DNA from: Terrimonas ginsenosidimutans
Lineage (GTDB): Bacteria > Bacteroidota > Bacteroidia > Chitinophagales > Chitinophagaceae
Assembly: GCF_022012415.1 (NCBI RefSeq)
Contig: NZ_JAKLTR010000004.1
Span: forward strand, 1 to 64,000
Direction of reading: 5' to 3'
Length of the DNA: 64,000 bases
The position numbers and the translations under genes are program-made. This document shows positions 9,159 to 18,852 of this stretch, one piece after another. Under the pieces are notes generated by a model. The model searched no databases and was not told the DNA's origin. It saw only the letters and a list, made by a program, of their open reading frames with translations. The first letter of the stretch is position 1. Each line of letters begins with the position of its first letter.

Positions 9159-9659
9159 TTACTGACCAGTGTGTTTTTGAGGAAGTTCCTTAGCCGGGTT
9201 TCCCGCAACGGTAGTTCCGGGAAGAACATCTTTTGTTACCACGGCTCCTGCTCCGACGATCGCATTCTCTCCGATCGTGATCCCGCAAAGTATGGTTGCA
9301 TTACTGCCCACAGATGCGCCTTTCTTCACCAGTGTTCTGATCAGCTGCCAGTCATCTTCTGTTTGCAGGCTACCGTCTGCACGGGTGGCTTTGGGGTAAA
9401 GATCATTGGTGAACATTACACCATGCCCGATAAAAACGCCGTCTTCCAGTTCAACGCCTGAGCAGATAAATGTATGACTTGATATTTTACAATTCCGTCC
9501 GATCGTAACTTCTTTCTGGATCTCTGTAAATGCACCCACTTTTGTACCATCACCGATGGTACATTCATACGCATTTACGAAATTGAAAATACGCACATCC
9601 CTGCCTACTCTTACATTGCGAAGTTGCTGTGTATTGGTTTGAACGTTTAATATCTCCAT
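9159..9659 (-). CDS. Left-handed beta-helix sugar N-acetyltransferase (WbpD/WlbB-like)
   Basis: 166 residues made almost entirely of hexapeptide repeats (for example IGDGTKVGAFTEI, VTIGRNCKISSHT, ASVGSNATILCGITIGENAIVGAGAVV). This is the trimeric left-handed beta-helix fold that uses acetyl-CoA. The segment GHGVMFTNDLYPKA is characteristic of the WbpD/WlbB group, which acetylates the 3-amino group of UDP-2-acetamido-3-amino-2,3-dideoxyglucuronate. It starts 2 nt after the stop of the WbpB-like gene, so translation is likely coupled. Confidence 0.82.
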   Translation of the reverse strand: MEILNVQTNTQQLRNVRVGRDVRIFNFVNAYECTIGDGTKVGAFTEIQKEVTIGRNCKISSHTFICSGVELEDGVFIGHGVMFTNDLYPKATRADGSLQTEDDWQLIRTLVKKGASVGSNATILCGITIGENAIVGAGAVVTKDVLPGTTVAGNPAKELPQKHTGQ

Positions 9660-9661
9660 GA

Positions 9662-10681
9662 TCAGGTTATTTGAACATCGCGGCCTTTGTTCTTAATGGA
9701 TTGTTGTGAAGCTTCCAGGATCCGTACAACTTTCAATCCGGATGCAGCGCTTGCAAGAGGCTCACTTTTATGAATGATGGATTGAATGAAATCTGCTGCC
9801 ACACCAGACAGGGCTTCGCGGGTAGAGATCTTTGGCACATTCACATCGCCTGTGCGATAGTCAACCAGCATTTGTTTTTTATCTTCTTCTGTTTTGATAT
9901 TGTAACCAGTGTCATATATCTTCACTTTCTCCGTTGGCTCGATATCATTATAGATGATCATTTTTTCATCTCCGCCGATCAGTGTTTGCCGGATCTTCAC
10001 AGGGGAGCTCCATGAGCAATGAAAATGCGCGATAAAATCTTCATTGTAATGCAGTGTCATGTAGGCGATATTTTCGATCCCGTTCTTTGTATGTGAGATC
10101 CCGGTGGCATGAACACTTACCGGCTCTTCCCTGATCAGGTAAACGAGTATGGAAAGATCGTGTGCGGCAAGGTCCCACAATACATTTATATCAGGTTGGA
10201 ATAATCCGAGGTTGATCCGGGTGGAATCAAAATATCTTGCCCGGCCTATCACGTTGGCATCGATCAGCTGCCGGATCTTCTGCACGGCGCCTGTATAGAG
10301 GAATGTATGATCCACCATCAGGGTCAGCTGTTTCTTCGCCGCCAGTTCTATCAGTTCGGCAGCTTCTGCAACAGAAGGCGTCATAGGTTTCTCGACCAGC
10401 ACATGTTTGCCCTGCAGCAATGCTTTTTTTGCCAGTAGATAATGGGTCGAAACCGGAGTGGCAACTACAATCGCATCTATCGAAGGATCATTGATCACGT
10501 CATCCGCATCCCTGACAACAGGAATTGTCGGATATGTTCTTGAAAACAGATCCCGACCCTCCTGCCTTGACTCGGCAACGCAGACCACCACACAATTCTG
10601 TGCATGAAAAAAATTGCGGACAATATTCTGTCCCCAATAACCATAACCTATGATCCCGATATGGACGTTCGATTTCCCCAT
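9662..10681 (-). CDS. Gfo/Idh/MocA sugar oxidoreductase (WbpB/WlbA-like)
   Basis: 339 residues. N-terminal Rossmann motif GYGYWGQNIVRNF, the family EKPM motif (LVEKPMTPSVAEA), and DLAAHDLSILVYL in the catalytic domain. In the WbpB/WlbA group these enzymes oxidise C3 of UDP-GlcNAcA before transamination. First gene of a three-gene minus-strand operon with the acetyltransferase and the 6-dehydrogenase. The aminotransferase (WbpE/WlbC) needed between oxidation and acetylation is not in the window. Upstream lies an AGTTTAA-type repeat. Confidence 0.8.
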   Translation of the reverse strand: MGKSNVHIGIIGYGYWGQNIVRNFFHAQNCVVVCVAESRQEGRDLFSRTYPTIPVVRDADDVINDPSIDAIVVATPVSTHYLLAKKALLQGKHVLVEKPMTPSVAEAAELIELAAKKQLTLMVDHTFLYTGAVQKIRQLIDANVIGRARYFDSTRINLGLFQPDINVLWDLAAHDLSILVYLIREEPVSVHATGISHTKNGIENIAYMTLHYNEDFIAHFHCSWSSPVKIRQTLIGGDEKMIIYNDIEPTEKVKIYDTGYNIKTEEDKKQMLVDYRTGDVNVPKISTREALSGVAADFIQSIIHKSEPLASAASGLKVVRILEASQQSIKNKGRDVQIT

Positions 10682-10720
10682 GCAGATAAGTGCGTTAAGA
10701 TGTTTGACAGAGTAGCAGTC

Positions 10721-10803
10721 AGTTTAATAGTTTAAAAGTTTAACTGTTTAACTGTTTAAAAGTCCGTTGTCAGATGAAGCTATCAACTTTTAAACTATTA
10801 AAC
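10721..10803. repeat. AGTTTAAN octamer array with inverted copy
   Basis: Five octamers in a row (10721-10760: AGTTTAAT, AGTTTAAA, AGTTTAAC, TGTTTAAC, TGTTTAAA). Positions 10722-10740 form a perfect 19-bp inverted repeat with 10785-10803. The layout resembles the GTTGNCC elements but with an unrelated unit. It lies between sprA's end and the upstream end of the wbp-like operon. Confidence 0.75.
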
Positions 10804-10836
10804 CTTCTTCCATCTCCGTTCGCGATACGAAGGTAA

Positions 10837-13800
10837 CTATTGTGCGAGAGATATATTCACCTGCAATCCGGCTCTTGTATTAGTGATCGGGAATGCGTTG
10901 CTGATCTTCGGTATATTTCTGTTCTGCTCGAAGTAGAATTTCAGGCTCACCCGGTTATTAAGGATATAATCGATCGATGGCGCGATCCTGATCACTTTTT
11001 GTCCGGATGTACCGAATGCCGTTCCCTGATCGAGTTTACTGTTAGCAGTGGCATCGTCTCGGATACTGAAGTCAAATTTGAACGTGATATCATTATCCAG
11101 TTTCATTTTGCCAAGCTTCTTGATGAACGGAACGCCTTTCTTGCGCCAGTCGAACCCAAAAGAGAACTCATAAGAGCGGGTATCCGCGAGCTGATAGTCG
11201 ATCAGGCTGAGGCTGAGCGTACGGCTTTTACGATATTCAAAACGCGTTGACAATTGGTTGGTAAAGGTCATTTCCACACCTACCAGCGGATCGAACTGTT
11301 CCTGGATACTGATGTTTGGTACAAGGAAGTATGGGATAAAGTTTCCTGTGAGCGAGTCTCTGAAAGAAGGATAGCTTAACCTGAACGGATCCTGGAACAG
11401 CAGTGCTGTGTTAAAGCTGTTCATGCTTAGGGTGCTGTGATATCCATGACGGATCGTTACATTGGTAAAGATCCGTTGAAGATCACCAACATTTGACAAC
11501 CCGCTATAAGTTACCACCCAGTTTGGTTTGGGAATGAATCCGGAGAAAGGATTGGCGCTGATATTTGGGTTATTGTTCTTTACGCCCTTCACATCTGTCA
11601 CATTCTTTTTCGTATAGGCAGCGAGGAATGATGGGATCACCACATCCTGCGCGTAGCGGCCATAACCCTCCACGTATCCATCTGCGCCCGGAGTTGGGTT
11701 TGCATACGGGTTTTCAAGCCCCAGTTTCTGTGACAATGCCACACGGTTTGCTTCGAATGTTTTAAATGTCTCTGAAACAATGTTCGGATCAAACTTATCA
11801 AACAATGTCTGATAAGAGATATAACTGATAGAGAAGCTACCTGCAGCATAAGGGCTCAATCTGGCAAGCCCGGATGTTCCGGTAATATCTTTATGCAATT
11901 CGGAATATTGCTTACTGAAGGTTTTATCGAGGTTCAGATCGATGTTAAAGTCGCGGAACGGACTCACCTGTGCCGTCAGATTCAACCGCTCATTGTAGCG
12001 TTGCTGGATCATGGCGGTTACACGCGGATCGGTTGACAGCAGACCTTTGGCTCCCATTCTGTTGATCCAGTTCGTATCCGGCTGATATCCGAATATAAAT
12101 CCGAATCCGGGTTCATGGCTTCTCGGGTTATACCCAAGGATGCGGGTGCTGTCCATATAACCGGGAAGTGTGGTACCAAAGTCCTTTGTATATTGAATAA
12201 CCACACGTTTTACTGCCGTAACAACTCCGGTGAGGGTCCTGACCGCGCCGCCAACTTCAGGTGTGCCCGGACGGTTAGCTGCTTTCAGTGCGCGTTTGTA
12301 TTCACGCACCTGCCGGCGATATTCTTTTTTGGCTTTGCGTCTTTCCTTACGCGTCATTTTCGCCAGTACGGAATCGGCGATCGGTTGTGGCATGGGGATC
12401 TGCGGAGCGGCAGTCGTTGGAGCCGCAGGCGTTGCCGGCTTCGGACTGTTTGATGGCGGGGCCATGGCCGCACGCAGGAATTTCGACTTGCTGTACAATT
12501 GTTCGAAATTCAATTCCCCGGTAATAGCGCGCGTTTGGGTGTTCGACAATGTATTGCCAAGGCTCCTTGCAAGCAGTGAAGAAGCCAGCCAGTTATACTG
12601 TGTGGTATAGGTAGCACGAAGATTTGTCCAGTCGAGGAACGGGATCTTCTGCATAGGCACATTATAGGTCGCGATCAGCTGCTGCTGGTACTGCGTATTC
12701 CTTCCGCCTTTCAAAAAGTTATCACGCACAGAATCTTTTTTCGGACCCGTATCAAGTCGTCCGAAAGGTTCGTCAACACGCGCATTATTGGTCGCCGTGA
12801 AATCAATTGAAAGAGATCTTGTCAGGTTCCATTGCATAATATAATACCTGTCGAACGTAAAGTACTTGTCATACGTTTCCGGTATTTTATATGGTCCGCC
12901 ACCAACGTTCCTTGGCCTGGTAGCACCAAACTGCCTGAATATATCCGCACGGAATGAAAGCTGTGTAGGAACGTAGTTAAAGTTGAAGTCACGCACCAGT
13001 GCCAGCCATTTTGACTTCGACTTGATGAACTTGAATGGTTCTACATATTTCGCCTGCGGCGCATAATTATACCCGATCACACCACGCTCCCGCTTCATTT
13101 CATAATTTTCGATCAGCGGATTGTGTTGCTGGGTATGTATATATGAATAGCTGAAATCAAGGTTGGTCAAACTCCAGATCTTTGGGCGTTTGCCATCCAC
13201 TTTCAGCTTCTTTACGTTGGTAAAGTTCAAGGTCTTGATGGTGGTGATATCCTGTGCATCATTCTTGATCGAATCCCTGAATTCTTTGCTCGGCGCAGCG
13301 TCGAGTTTATCCCTTAGTTTAATATCAAGATCATACGGATCATACTCAGGTGTCATTGCAATGCGGCTGATACCCGCGTATACAGGGATCTGGATCCCCA
13401 GTTTCCTGGGAAGCAGTTTACCGGCGTCGATATTCGCAGACACATCAAACGTATACATATCTTCCCTGCTTCGTTCATTCACCCGTTGCTCCAATGTACC
13501 AAAGCCACGGCTTCTGGCCGTACCGGCAAGCGTGATAGAGCCGAGATCAGCCAGTTTCAGATCAACACGACCGGTTGCGGCCCATCCGCCTTTTTCATCA
13601 AGGTTGGAGAACCGCAGTTCATTGAACCATACTTCCGCCGAGATCGGGTTCTTGGTGCTGTTCTCTACAGAAAGCAGCATACTCCGCACTTCACCGAGAT
13701 TCGGGTTACCGATCATTGCATAAACACGACCATTGGCAAGACGTTCGGAATAATAAGCAGAGGGAGCTGCTCCTGATTGGTTTCTGCGCAATTTCATCCG

Positions 13801-16800
13801 GGTAAGTTCCTGGAGATCGAAGTCAAGGTTATTTTCTTCCGGCCATACAGAAAGGCTATCATTCGTGAACCAGGGAGTTTTCTTCAATGGAACACGTACT
13901 TCATAATAGTTGCCCTGAAGATCACTACCAAAACGAACTACCGCGGTAAGTGATCCATCAGTGATCATGTTATCAAACTGTCTTGCTTCAGCATGAATGA
14001 ACATACGCAGTTTACCGTACTGACGCATATCAAGGTTCATGTTCTTGAATACCCCACGGGTTTCAGCAGCCGGCAGGTTATCTACCTGAACGCTCAAAGC
14101 CTGTTCATTCAGGTAAAGCTGAACGTTATTATTACTTAATTGCTGCTGACGTTCGATGCCCGGAGGAATACGGTAGCGGATCGGACTGCGCTGATCATTC
14201 TCTTCCACGTTAACCGCCAGTGTATTGAATATCGCAGGATTGTTGGCAGGCAGGGTTACATAGTTTCCTGTTGTATCGATCTGGTACTGGAATTTTCTCC
14301 ACTGGTTACGGATCAATTCGAGTTTACCAAAACGCATTACAACAGAATCTTCAAATCCTGATACGAACATCCGGATAAAACGGATCGATTTAAAGTCGGG
14401 GATATTCCCCACTTTGCTGGTGAATTCAGAAACAGGGATCCGGAACAGGTACCAGTTTTCAGATCTTGTCTGATCGTTTGGCAGCCTGATGTTTTCCGCC
14501 CGGCGGATATCCGTAATGAAGTTCGATCCCACCTGCATGTTTGGAGTGATGTCGATCTCATACTGGAAATACTCTTCCACCTCGTTGAGTGTATTATCCC
14601 TGTTCATTTCTTCTGCATCGGGATATTGTGTGAATGCGTTTACGAATTGGGTGCTCGCGGTTGCAATGGGCGAGTTGCCGTGTGGGTTATTGATGTCTTT
14701 GTATCGTCTTAAGATCCCGGCGTTGATCGCATCATAGCTCGCATCTCTGTATGGTCGGAAATTGTCTGCTGAAGGGTCATTCACCGCCTGCGCATAGGCT
14801 GAAGGAGAGATTGCCTGAAGGCCGGTGAGGTACGACTGGAATTTTGTTCTTTCTTCATCATCGGTAAGGCCATCCAGACCAACGTCCTGATATTGACGGT
14901 CTGCAGGGTCATTGCTGAATGCATTGGTCACCTGCAGAGGATTGGATGGTACTTTACCCCAAACGGTCGTATTATCAACCTGTGCATTATTGGTTGGTGT
15001 TGGCAAGCCATTTTCATACTGGCGTTTACCATCTTTCAATACATCTTCAGAAATGTTACCGAGGTTAAAGAACAGTTTACCACCGGTACGTGTGGTATTC
15101 AGCACATAAGGGTCCTGCAACCAGAATTCGATATATTCGATATTACCGGTTTCGAAATCGGTCTGGTCAATATTCCGCTGGATACCACCCCAGGCCTGTC
15201 CGGGGTTGGTCAGTAATCCATCCGGGTTGATCCGGCCGGCCCTGTTCTCAAAGTTATACGGACCTCTTTCTTTTGGATAGAACGCAAGGTCGAAGGTGGT
15301 GAGCAATCCCTGGCCAAAATCATTCGTCCGTTGCGGGAAGATCTCTGTCTGGAAAACCTGGCGTGTTTCAGGTTTGGACAACTCATCGCGGTTTCCGGCG
15401 AGCGGGTTATTATTATTATTTCTTTCCTGCAATACAGGTTCGATATTATACCATGCAAGTTTTGCACGGTTATAGCCGCTGGCAAGATCATTGTTCAGCT
15501 GCGACTCGGGGAACTGTTGCGGTACAGATGAAAGCTGCCAGTTGATCAGCGGGAAACGGAGGTCAATGGCAGAACGTGTTCCTTCAAAATCATCGACATA
15601 AGACAAGCCCTCTCCTCCCTTACCGATCTGCGGCGCGTGGCCGGGTTGCAATACCGCTGCTTCCGCATAAGCAGTGATGGATGACATTGCATCACTTTTA
15701 TAGAAAGGAAGCTTATTCAGGAATTTGGTAAGTCTTGGCCAGTCGCTGCGGTAATCTGCATCCAGGCCATACATCGTATTGCGGATAGGATCTTCTCCAT
15801 AAGATTGTTTGACGAAGAACGGACGCTCGCTCAAACGGACCAATGTACCACCGACCGATAATTTTTTATTAACGAGATAGTCAAGCCGCAATCCCAGGAA
15901 GCTTCGCTGTTGTATGCCGAATGCAGCCTGGTTTTCATATTGAATATTGACCGGCACCCCGGAGTTCAGGATCGCCTGGTTGATCACACGGAGTGTTCCG
16001 AGATCATAGTTAATATCATAATCAACGCCTTCCTGTAAGGTTTGACCGCCTGCGGTGACTGTAACGGAGTTCCTTGGAATATTGAAACCAAGTTGATATT
16101 CACCTGCACTTTGAGTAGTCGTCTTCGACCTACCACTTAACCGGAAACGGTTCAGATTAGCATATGTCTGGGCGATCGCTTTGATCGTATCATAAAGCGG
16201 GTAATACAGATATTTTTGTCGTTCGACTGCGCTTGGGTAGACATAATCCAGATCGTGGCCAAAGGGTTCGAGTACCGGGAAGATCACCCGGCTCATAGAG
16301 GAGAGCACGGTAAATCCTTCGATAAAGTCGAACACTCCATCCGGCTGGGGGTCGTTCTGATTATTTAACCGGTCGAGGTTCAACAAAGAGATCAGTGGCT
16401 GACCTTCATAAGCAGGTAATACATCCGCTGGCGGCAGATATCTTTTTTCACCAAGGCTTGGCTCTTCGTATAAAAGATCAAGTTTGAAATCCGCTCTTTC
16501 CAGCTGGCCATAGCCAACGGAGTAAACGTTTTTCATCATCAGGTCCCAGATCGGAAGATTGGTTCTCTGAGAAGTTGCTTTCAGTAATTTGAGGAACAGA
16601 ACTTTTTGGGTTGCGCCGGTTGTGTCTGGCGGCACATCCTGTGAGAATTCACCTACCTGGTAGGTTACTCCATTATATGTATACTGGTAAGCGACGCCAA
16701 GCACTTCGTCTGGCTGCAGCGGCTGGTTAAGCGACAGAAAGCCGATCTGCGGGTTGAAATAGTAGTCGTTTGGCTGAAGCTTGCGGGCAAATGTCTTTTC

Positions 16801-18063
16801 AAAGTCCTGAACAGCAGTCAGGCCGATCGAGGTAAGGGTACTTTGTACGAGTGAAGAGTTCCTGGAATTCGGATTTGAGGCAAGTGTCTGGTAAAGTCCG
16901 TTGACCGTGTTATACGGCAGGGCATCCGGGTTGCCCGGAGGTCCGGTGAAAGGATTGCCTTCACCGAGGTCCATCAGCGCCACGATATCCCTTGTATCTG
17001 TGGTGGCACCGGTCCGGTTGGTCACCCACACTTCCATACGCTGGATCTGCACATTGGAGTTTACGATCGGCAACTCTCTCATGGCATTATTAAAGTTCCG
17101 CCGGAAATACTGTGCTAAAAGAAAGTGGCGGTTCTCTTCGTATTCATCTGCTTTGATCGCAAAGGTCTGTGCGGAAGATCCGCCCTGCGAATTAATGCTC
17201 TGTCGTTGTGCACGCTGGTTGGCGAGTACGCCTGTAACGAACAGCTTCCCAAACTGAGCCTGTGTTTTTACCCCGAATAAGGATTGAGCGCCGGGGATCA
17301 GGGTTCCTTTTGAGGTAAAATTCACGTTACCCAGTTGGAATTGTTTGATGATCTCATCGTCCTTACCCTGGTAATTCAGGTTCAGCTGGTTTTCGAAATC
17401 AAAGTTGGCAAGTGTATTATAGTTGATGGGAAGTCTGAGCTTATCTCCTATCTGTGCATCCACCTGGAGCTGAGCGTTCATGTTGAAATCCAGTCCGCCA
17501 TTTCTTCTTGCCCTTTCCGGCAGGGTAGGATTTTTGATGTTCTGTCCCTGGTATCCCATGAGCAGGCCAACATAACCGGATGGTTTGATATCTACTTTTC
17601 CGAATCCGACGATGCGGTTGAACCAGTTCGGTGAGCTTTGGAATTTCGGTTGGAACAGGCGGCGGTTGAGTTCGCTCATCATATCCGCTCTTTTGCGGAA
17701 ATATTCCGCTTCGTCTTTTCTTCCCTGGAGTTTCAGGAATTCATCCCGTTTGAAAGAAACCGGGGTGCGGTAATTCTTTCCTCCGACTGTTTCTATAATA
17801 TAGTATTCCCCGGTCAGCGGATCGTACTGAACATCTCTTTTAAGAAAGGCGCTGTCTTTAAGGTCAAACGGGTTTTTATTGGGGCTTGAATAGGGATCAC
17901 CGTAGCGGTCCTGGATCGGGTATCGAAGGGGTGAGGTATCCCGCCGGGCGGTAGTGTCCTGGAAGCCTGCCGGGAGAAAACGCGCATTCGCCTGCCCACG
18001 AAGGGCCAGTAAGATGGTAACGCACACCAACGTACGGAATATATGGGCAGTCCAGAATTTCAA
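10837..18063 (-). CDS. sprA: T9SS outer-membrane translocon SprA (Sov)
   Basis: 2408-residue outer-membrane protein; the family (SprA/Sov) forms the very large beta-barrel pore of the type IX secretion system. Evidence: the size, typical for SprA; an N-terminal export signal (about 1-28); and long-range family sequence, with repeated beta-strand segments and TonB-receptor-like stretches such as SVTVTAGGQTLQEGVDYDIN and a C-terminal strand ending LQVNISLAQ. The start appears to be TTG at 18063; no in-frame ATG fits. Residues about 1867-1950 hold an unusual Pro/Ala-rich then strongly basic insert (TRKERRKAKKEYRRQ). It follows ruvA by 37 nt, probably the same transcript. Its expected clients here include the 2996 and 53283 products. 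Confidence 0.95.
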   Translation of the reverse strand: MKFWTAHIFRTLVCVTILLALRGQANARFLPAGFQDTTARRDTSPLRYPIQDRYGDPYSSPNKNPFDLKDSAFLKRDVQYDPLTGEYYIIETVGGKNYRTPVSFKRDEFLKLQGRKDEAEYFRKRADMMSELNRRLFQPKFQSSPNWFNRIVGFGKVDIKPSGYVGLLMGYQGQNIKNPTLPERARRNGGLDFNMNAQLQVDAQIGDKLRLPINYNTLANFDFENQLNLNYQGKDDEIIKQFQLGNVNFTSKGTLIPGAQSLFGVKTQAQFGKLFVTGVLANQRAQRQSINSQGGSSAQTFAIKADEYEENRHFLLAQYFRRNFNNAMRELPIVNSNVQIQRMEVWVTNRTGATTDTRDIVALMDLGEGNPFTGPPGNPDALPYNTVNGLYQTLASNPNSRNSSLVQSTLTSIGLTAVQDFEKTFARKLQPNDYYFNPQIGFLSLNQPLQPDEVLGVAYQYTYNGVTYQVGEFSQDVPPDTTGATQKVLFLKLLKATSQRTNLPIWDLMMKNVYSVGYGQLERADFKLDLLYEEPSLGEKRYLPPADVLPAYEGQPLISLLNLDRLNNQNDPQPDGVFDFIEGFTVLSSMSRVIFPVLEPFGHDLDYVYPSAVERQKYLYYPLYDTIKAIAQTYANLNRFRLSGRSKTTTQSAGEYQLGFNIPRNSVTVTAGGQTLQEGVDYDINYDLGTLRVINQAILNSGVPVNIQYENQAAFGIQQRSFLGLRLDYLVNKKLSVGGTLVRLSERPFFVKQSYGEDPIRNTMYGLDADYRSDWPRLTKFLNKLPFYKSDAMSSITAYAEAAVLQPGHAPQIGKGGEGLSYVDDFEGTRSAIDLRFPLINWQLSSVPQQFPESQLNNDLASGYNRAKLAWYNIEPVLQERNNNNNPLAGNRDELSKPETRQVFQTEIFPQRTNDFGQGLLTTFDLAFYPKERGPYNFENRAGRINPDGLLTNPGQAWGGIQRNIDQTDFETGNIEYIEFWLQDPYVLNTTRTGGKLFFNLGNISEDVLKDGKRQYENGLPTPTNNAQVDNTTVWGKVPSNPLQVTNAFSNDPADRQYQDVGLDGLTDDEERTKFQSYLTGLQAISPSAYAQAVNDPSADNFRPYRDASYDAINAGILRRYKDINNPHGNSPIATASTQFVNAFTQYPDAEEMNRDNTLNEVEEYFQYEIDITPNMQVGSNFITDIRRAENIRLPNDQTRSENWYLFRIPVSEFTSKVGNIPDFKSIRFIRMFVSGFEDSVVMRFGKLELIRNQWRKFQYQIDTTGNYVTLPANNPAIFNTLAVNVEENDQRSPIRYRIPPGIERQQQLSNNNVQLYLNEQALSVQVDNLPAAETRGVFKNMNLDMRQYGKLRMFIHAEARQFDNMITDGSLTAVVRFGSDLQGNYYEVRVPLKKTPWFTNDSLSVWPEENNLDFDLQELTRMKLRRNQSGAAPSAYYSERLANGRVYAMIGNPNLGEVRSMLLSVENSTKNPISAEVWFNELRFSNLDEKGGWAATGRVDLKLADLGSITLAGTARSRGFGTLEQRVNERSREDMYTFDVSANIDAGKLLPRKLGIQIPVYAGISRIAMTPEYDPYDLDIKLRDKLDAAPSKEFRDSIKNDAQDITTIKTLNFTNVKKLKVDGKRPKIWSLTNLDFSYSYIHTQQHNPLIENYEMKRERGVIGYNYAPQAKYVEPFKFIKSKSKWLALVRDFNFNYVPTQLSFRADIFRQFGATRPRNVGGGPYKIPETYDKYFTFDRYYIMQWNLTRSLSIDFTATNNARVDEPFGRLDTGPKKDSVRDNFLKGGRNTQYQQQLIATYNVPMQKIPFLDWTNLRATYTTQYNWLASSLLARSLGNTLSNTQTRAITGELNFEQLYSKSKFLRAAMAPPSNSPKPATPAAPTTAAPQIPMPQPIADSVLAKMTRKERRKAKKEYRRQVREYKRALKAANRPGTPEVGGAVRTLTGVVTAVKRVVIQYTKDFGTTLPGYMDSTRILGYNPRSHEPGFGFIFGYQPDTNWINRMGAKGLLSTDPRVTAMIQQRYNERLNLTAQVSPFRDFNIDLNLDKTFSKQYSELHKDITGTSGLARLSPYAAGSFSISYISYQTLFDKFDPNIVSETFKTFEANRVALSQKLGLENPYANPTPGADGYVEGYGRYAQDVVIPSFLAAYTKKNVTDVKGVKNNNPNISANPFSGFIPKPNWVVTYSGLSNVGDLQRIFTNVTIRHGYHSTLSMNSFNTALLFQDPFRLSYPSFRDSLTGNFIPYFLVPNISIQEQFDPLVGVEMTFTNQLSTRFEYRKSRTLSLSLIDYQLADTRSYEFSFGFDWRKKGVPFIKKLGKMKLDNDITFKFDFSIRDDATANSKLDQGTAFGTSGQKVIRIAPSIDYILNNRVSLKFYFEQNRNIPKISNAFPITNTRAGLQVNISLAQ

Positions 18064-18100
18064 GTTCTCAACATCAATTAGTTCCAGAAATGTTTAGCAA

Positions 18101-18682
18101 TCAGAGGATACGGAGAGATTTTTTGATCAGCTCTTCTACCAGCAGATTTGGTTCTGATAAAAGGGTCTTTTTGATCGCCGTTTCGGCGGCCGTCCGGTTG
18201 ATACCTAAAGCTATCAGAGCATTTAACGCATCTTGTTGCAAGCTATTGTTTTTCAGAGGGGAAATATTTGTCTCCACGGGGTGTTTGGAGAGTTTGTCTT
18301 TCAGCTCGAGGACGAGGCGTTCTGCGCTTTTCTTTCCGATCCCTTTGATCCCTTCGAGGGTTTTGATATCGGAATGCACGATCGCCCTGGCCAGTTCTTC
18401 GGGTTTGAGGTAGGAAAGCATCATGCGGGCGGTGGAAGCCCCGATGCCCGAAACGCTGATCAGTTGCTGGAACATTTCTTTTTCAGACGGCTCAAAGAAG
18501 CCGAATATGATATGTGCATCCTCCCGGATGATCAGGACGGTGTGCAGCAGCCCCTTGTCCAACTCCTGGATCTTTGAATAGGTGTTCAGGCTGATCAACA
18601 CTTCATACCCTACACCATTTACATCCACGTATACAGACGCTGGAGTTTTTTGAACGAAATCACCTTTGAGATATGCTATCAT
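18101..18682 (-). CDS. ruvA: Holliday junction branch migration subunit RuvA
   Basis: 193 residues, the normal length. RuvA forms tetramers that hold Holliday junctions and load the RuvB motor. Visible: the N-terminal OB-fold sequence MIAYLKGDFVQKTP...VDVNGVGYEVLIS, two helix-hairpin-helix motifs (ISVSGIGASTARMML and LEGIKGIGKKSAERL), and the C-terminal RuvB-binding three-helix region. Starts from an ATG 5 nt after a -7 box (TATTTTCG on the minus strand), so the leader is extremely short. Divergent from fabH across a heptamer-array element. Confidence 0.95.
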   Translation of the reverse strand: MIAYLKGDFVQKTPASVYVDVNGVGYEVLISLNTYSKIQELDKGLLHTVLIIREDAHIIFGFFEPSEKEMFQQLISVSGIGASTARMMLSYLKPEELARAIVHSDIKTLEGIKGIGKKSAERLVLELKDKLSKHPVETNISPLKNNSLQQDALNALIALGINRTAAETAIKKTLLSEPNLLVEELIKKSLRIL

Positions 18683-18686
18683 GGCG

Positions 18687-18694
18687 CGAAAATA
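18687..18694 (-). promoter_or_regulatory. -7 box for ruvA-sprA
   Basis: Minus-strand TATTTTCG (7 of 8 to TAnnTTTG), 5 nt before the ruvA ATG. The -33 region coincides with the GTTGNCC array starting at 18708. Transcription would begin at or within a few bases of the ATG. Confidence 0.4.
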
Positions 18695-18707
18695 GGAAAT
18701 CCCGATC

Positions 18708-18841
18708 GTTGTCCGTTGCCCGTTGACCGTTGTCCGGAATTAAAACAGGGTTGAGTATGAATTCACTCTACATATTTTCTTAGAAAGCAGAAGCATCGGT
18801 TGTAGCGATTCGCGGTCAACGGACAACGGGCAACGGACAAC
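18708..18841. repeat. Inverted GTTGNCC heptamer arrays with a different core
   Basis: Left: GTTGTCC, GTTGCCC, GTTGACC, GTTGTCC (18708-18735). Right: GGTCAAC, GGACAAC, GGGCAAC, GGACAAC (18814-18841). Paired outside-in they give a 28-bp imperfect inverted repeat in which the variable fifth base agrees for the outer two units, including the rare C/G unit. The 76-nt core (18738-18813) lacks the 27-bp hairpin of the 5.7- and 20.0-kb copies. It sits exactly between the divergent ruvA and fabH promoters. Confidence 0.85.
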
Positions 18842-18852
18842 AATTTTCCCCT

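Noticed and set aside
8811-9461. 216-codon plus-strand frame opposite the sugar dehydrogenase and acetyltransferase
   Set aside because: Antisense across two confident genes and their junction; no motif of its own.
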